Source of the DNA: Bin5 sp009843665
GTDB lineage: Bacteria > Chloroflexota > Anaerolineae > Caldilineales > Caldilineaceae
Reading direction: 5' to 3'
Length of the DNA stretch: 64,000 nucleotides
Assembly (NCBI GenBank): GCA_965220285.1
Contig: OZ244818.1
Coordinates: 868,001 to 932,000 of the forward strand
Shown here: positions 61,392-64,000 of the stretch, piece by piece
Layout of the letters: every line of letters starts with the position of its first letter
How positions within the stretch are numbered: the stretch's first letter is position 1
The notes under the pieces: model-generated
The model's input: the letters and a program-made list of their open reading frames with translations, nothing else
Database searches by the model: none
What the model was told of the DNA's origin: nothing
Translations under genes and position numbers: made by a program

Positions 61392-63599
61392 ATGAAAAAC
61401 CTCGCGGCTTCTCCGCAAAGGACCGGATTCGTGACGGATGAATCGATACTGCGGTCCAATACTCTGTTTATGAGTGGGCCGTTCGGCGCCGGCAAGACTT
61501 CGGCCGCGATTGAGCGCGTTCTCTGGCTGCTGCGCCAAGAGCGGGTAAGAGGCGATCAGATACTGGTCCTGGTGCCGCAGCGCAGTCTTGGACAGCCCTA
61601 TCAGGAGGCGTTACGCAGTTCCGACGTGCCTGCAGGGTCGCTGGTGCAGGTGACGACGGCAGCGACTCTGGCTCGTTCGAGTGTGGCGCTATACTGGCCG
61701 CTGGCTGCCGGCGCTGCCGGATTTGAGGACCCGCGCAGGGAGCCGACCTTTCTCAATCTGGAGACGACGCAGTACCACATGGCCGGCCTGGTTGAGAGGG
61801 CGGTGCAGCAGGGAGAGTTCGATGCGATTCGCCTGCAGAGGGGCCGCATCGTGAGCCAGGTTCTGGACAATCTCAACAAGTCGGCGCTTCACGGCTTCAC
61901 GTTGGAGGAGGCATACGGCCGTCTGGAGAGTACGGTACCGCCGGGCGAGAAGATGGTTGCGCGCCTGAATGTTCTGCGAACGGCCCACCGCATCAGTCGG
62001 GAGTTCCGGCAGTTGTGCCTTGCGGAGTCGCTGGTCGATTACAGCCTGCAGATGCAGATCTTTTTGCGGGTGATACTTGAGAACGAGTGGAGCAAGACCC
62101 ATCTGTTTCGCAATTTTCGCCATCTGATCATGGACAATGCCGAGGAGGAGACTTACGCGGCGCAGGAGCTGGTACGCCTGTGGCTCCCCCACCTGGAGAG
62201 CGCGCTGATCGTGGTGGATGAAGATGGCGGATACAGGGCCTTTCTGGGGGCGGACGCAGAAAATGCCGGGCGTTTGGCAGAATTCACCAAGGAACGCATG
62301 CGGCTGCGAGACTCGCATGTCGCGGCATCCGGGTCCTCGGCGCTGATCGACAGAATCAACCGCGCCTCCGGCCAGCAGGTTGCCGATGGCAATAGAGAGG
62401 CGAACGCGGGCGGGTCGGCCGACCCGCCCGACGACAGTCCGATCGTGTTTCCCGAACATTCGCACCGGTTCTATCCCCAGATGATCGAGTGGGCTGTGGA
62501 CGGGATCGAGCGGTTAGTCAAGAGTGAGGGGGTAGCGCCGGGAGAGATCGTGGTCCTGGCGCCATTTGTCAGCGATGCCCTTCGATTCAGTTTGCTGTCT
62601 CGCCTGGAGGAGAGAGGCGTTCCGGCTACCAGTCACCGGCCCAGCCGGGCTCTGAACGCTGAGCCGGCGGTGCGGACCCTGTTGACTTTGGCCGCGCTTG
62701 CACATCCGCTCTGGCAGCGACGGCCACCGCGGGCGGACGTGGCGCTGGCTCTTGAGAGCGCTATCGCCCCGCTGGATCCTGTGCGGGCAAGCGTGCTGGC
62801 TCAGGCGGTCTACAGTGACCGTGACGGCACGGGCGTGACGTTGCGGGACTTTGAAGGCTTGCGGGGGAATGTGCAGAGACGGGTCTCATTTGCCAGTGGG
62901 GAGCTGTACGAGCGGTTGCGGAAATGGCTGGCCGGTTACAGGGCGGAGAGTGAGTTCTCACCTTTGGACCGATTCTTCGCCCGTCTCTTTGGCGAACTGC
63001 TGAGCCAGCCAGGGTTCGGATTCCATGACCAGCCTGATGCGGCCCGGATGACAGACCGGCTGGCGCGATCGGCGCGAGAATTCCGATGGGCAATCGGGGA
63101 ACAGGACGGAAGCCCAGAGATGGAAGAGGCAACTCAAGTTGCCGACGGTTCACCCCGTGAAGGGGTCTCGCGAAAGCTCGAAATTGGCCGCGCCTACGTA
63201 GACCTGGTGGAGAGCGGAGCGCTGGGGGCGCTCTATGTGCCGGAATGGACTGTCGAGGACAGTGCCGTGTTCATCGCACCGGCATACACATTTCTGTTGC
63301 GGAACCGTGCGGTGGATGTGCAGTTCTGGCTCGACATCGGGGCGGAAGGCTGGTGGCAGCGCATTCACCAGCCGCTGACCCATCCCTATGTGCTTTCGAG
63401 GAACTGGCCGCGAGACAAGATTTGGGGTGACCTGGACGAGTTGCAGCGCCGCCAGGAGAGTTTGCGGCGGCTGACGATCGGACTCTTACGACGCGCGCGG
63501 CGCAGGGTGTACCTGGGTTTGAGCGAGTATGGAGAGAGTGGGATGGAACAGCGCGGTCCTCTCTTGCGACTGCTCAATCGGATTCAGGTACAGGAATGA
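61392..63599 (+). CDS. UvrD/AddB-like helicase-family ATPase, divergent
   Basis: A 735-residue protein with Walker A GPFGAGKT (29-36) near the N terminus, followed by ILVLVPQRSLGQPYQEAL (helicase motif Ia style). The Walker B region reads HLIMDNAEEETYAAQELV (about 244-261), with DNAEE in place of the usual DEAQD. A central acidic, Gly/Asp-rich linker (near 335-355) and a second half with EIVVLAPFVSDALRFSLLSRLEERGVP resemble the second RecA-like domain of SF1 helicases. No nuclease motif is visible. It may act in DNA repair or be a paralogue of AddB/PcrA. ATG 61392 is chosen; the frame from 61251 lacks similarity. Confidence 0.7.
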   Translation: MKNLAASPQRTGFVTDESILRSNTLFMSGPFGAGKTSAAIERVLWLLRQERVRGDQILVLVPQRSLGQPYQEALRSSDVPAGSLVQVTTAATLARSSVALYWPLAAGAAGFEDPRREPTFLNLETTQYHMAGLVERAVQQGEFDAIRLQRGRIVSQVLDNLNKSALHGFTLEEAYGRLESTVPPGEKMVARLNVLRTAHRISREFRQLCLAESLVDYSLQMQIFLRVILENEWSKTHLFRNFRHLIMDNAEEETYAAQELVRLWLPHLESALIVVDEDGGYRAFLGADAENAGRLAEFTKERMRLRDSHVAASGSSALIDRINRASGQQVADGNREANAGGSADPPDDSPIVFPEHSHRFYPQMIEWAVDGIERLVKSEGVAPGEIVVLAPFVSDALRFSLLSRLEERGVPATSHRPSRALNAEPAVRTLLTLAALAHPLWQRRPPRADVALALESAIAPLDPVRASVLAQAVYSDRDGTGVTLRDFEGLRGNVQRRVSFASGELYERLRKWLAGYRAESEFSPLDRFFARLFGELLSQPGFGFHDQPDAARMTDRLARSAREFRWAIGEQDGSPEMEEATQVADGSPREGVSRKLEIGRAYVDLVESGALGALYVPEWTVEDSAVFIAPAYTFLLRNRAVDVQFWLDIGAEGWWQRIHQPLTHPYVLSRNWPRDKIWGDLDELQRRQESLRRLTIGLLRRARRRVYLGLSEYGESGMEQRGPLLRLLNRIQVQE

Positions 63600-63856
63600 G
63601 AGCGGTTCGGCCGCGGTGAAGGCGGGCACCGATTTGGGCGCGTGAAGAGGACTCAGGCTGGACCCTTCGCGGCAGGTCGCGGATCACAGAAGCCTGCGCC
63701 GAAAAGTCTCGTCCCCGGCAGTAAACGGAATTGCAAGAGGGAAAGGCGGACCTGGGCCAGATGCGGGCGTCTTGCCGACCGAAGGGTTGGAGAGGCGCAG
63801 GGCAGGCACAGGGTCGAGGAGAGAGTGCCGCAGCTTTGTCCGAGTGAGATTGGTTC

Positions 63857-64000
63857 GGGGACTGGCGGGACGCGGCTTGGCGAAACTCCTTCGAACAGGC
63901 ACCCGTCACTGATGTCGACACCAGGTCGTCGAGGCATGTTGTTGGCCGGGGGCGTTGCGGGGGCGGAGCCCCCGCACAAGGGAGGGCCGAATAGGCCCGA
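63857..64000. repeat. Dispersed intergenic repeat, type B, copy 2 (cut by window end)
   Basis: The 5' part matches 29821-29910 (GGCGGGACG, CGACACCAGGTCG, GAGGCATGTTGTTGGCC), and from 63948 the invariant double-hairpin module begins and runs to the window end. The stretch 63600-63856 has no convincing gene; weak similarity to 29600-29820 may extend the repeat further left. Confidence 0.85.

Overview
The window is GC-rich, gene-dense bacterial DNA. The gene content best fits a Chloroflexota bacterium, perhaps a Caldilinea/Anaerolinea-like aerobic heterotroph. This is inferred from the many Tat/lipoprotein solute-binding proteins with an RRxFLKG...AACAAPAA start, the radical-SAM TIGR03960/DUF2344 pair, the abundance of Gfo/Idh/MocA, enolase-superfamily, RraA and RidA genes, and a CrtI-like gene. 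No rRNA or other decisive marker is present, so the phylum call rests on style and gene set. The window looks chromosomal: it carries rplU-rpmA-rpmE-tdk, smpB, ctp, metF and tRNA-Glu.

Layout. 486-4941 (+): small-molecule and amino-acid catabolism (M19 dipeptidase, lipoprotein cytochrome c, RidA, aminotransferase, RraA-like). 5021-7348 (-): lectin-like secreted protein and a membrane/SPFH fusion. 8089-14028 (+): sugar ABC transporter with a ceramidase-like hydrolase and an oxidoreductase. 14077-17090 (-): DUF2344 and radical SAM proteins. 17363: tRNA-Glu with its own promoter and terminator. 17510-25978 (-): RidA, enolase-superfamily enzyme, a small overlapping gene pair resembling a toxin-antitoxin cassette, SelA-like PLP enzyme, redoxin and a second sugar ABC transporter. 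26351-29312: M81 peptidase and a convergently overlapping CrtI-like oxidase. 30368-32482: ribosomal proteins and thymidine kinase. 32907-40745: acyl-CoA ligase, a restriction-modification pair less GC-rich than its surroundings, acyl-CoA dehydrogenase, CoA-transferase, MaoC hydratase and GNAT. 40839-43614 (-): a 16S rRNA m7G1405-type methyltransferase homologue, smpB and ctp. 44002-46474: RraA-like and two MTHFR genes. 46897-55690: peptide-type ABC transporter with a fused double ATPase, then two dehydrogenases. 55818-58585 (-): hypothetical protein and a two-component system. 58772-63599 (+): spondin/LysM/Met-rich protein, a probable selenoprotein thioredoxin and a helicase-like ATPase.

Most notable observation. 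The lipoprotein thioredoxin at 60351-61226 is interrupted by one in-frame TGA exactly at the first cysteine of its CxxC motif (TGA-Tyr-Asn-Cys). The frame continues through a complete thioredoxin fold, and 18 nt after the TGA lies a perfect 8-bp hairpin with a G-first loop that fits the bacterial SECIS pattern. This looks like a selenocysteine (UxxC) protein rather than a pseudogene.

Other points of interest are a five-copy dispersed intergenic repeat ending in an invariant ~60-bp double-hairpin module, heptamer GTCAGT(A/G) arrays that supply stop codons to genes, an L21 protein with a long 11-residue-repeat tail, and the putative aminoglycoside-resistance-type methyltransferase. Neither sugar transporter has an ATPase gene here, so a shared MsmK/UgpC-type ATPase elsewhere is likely.
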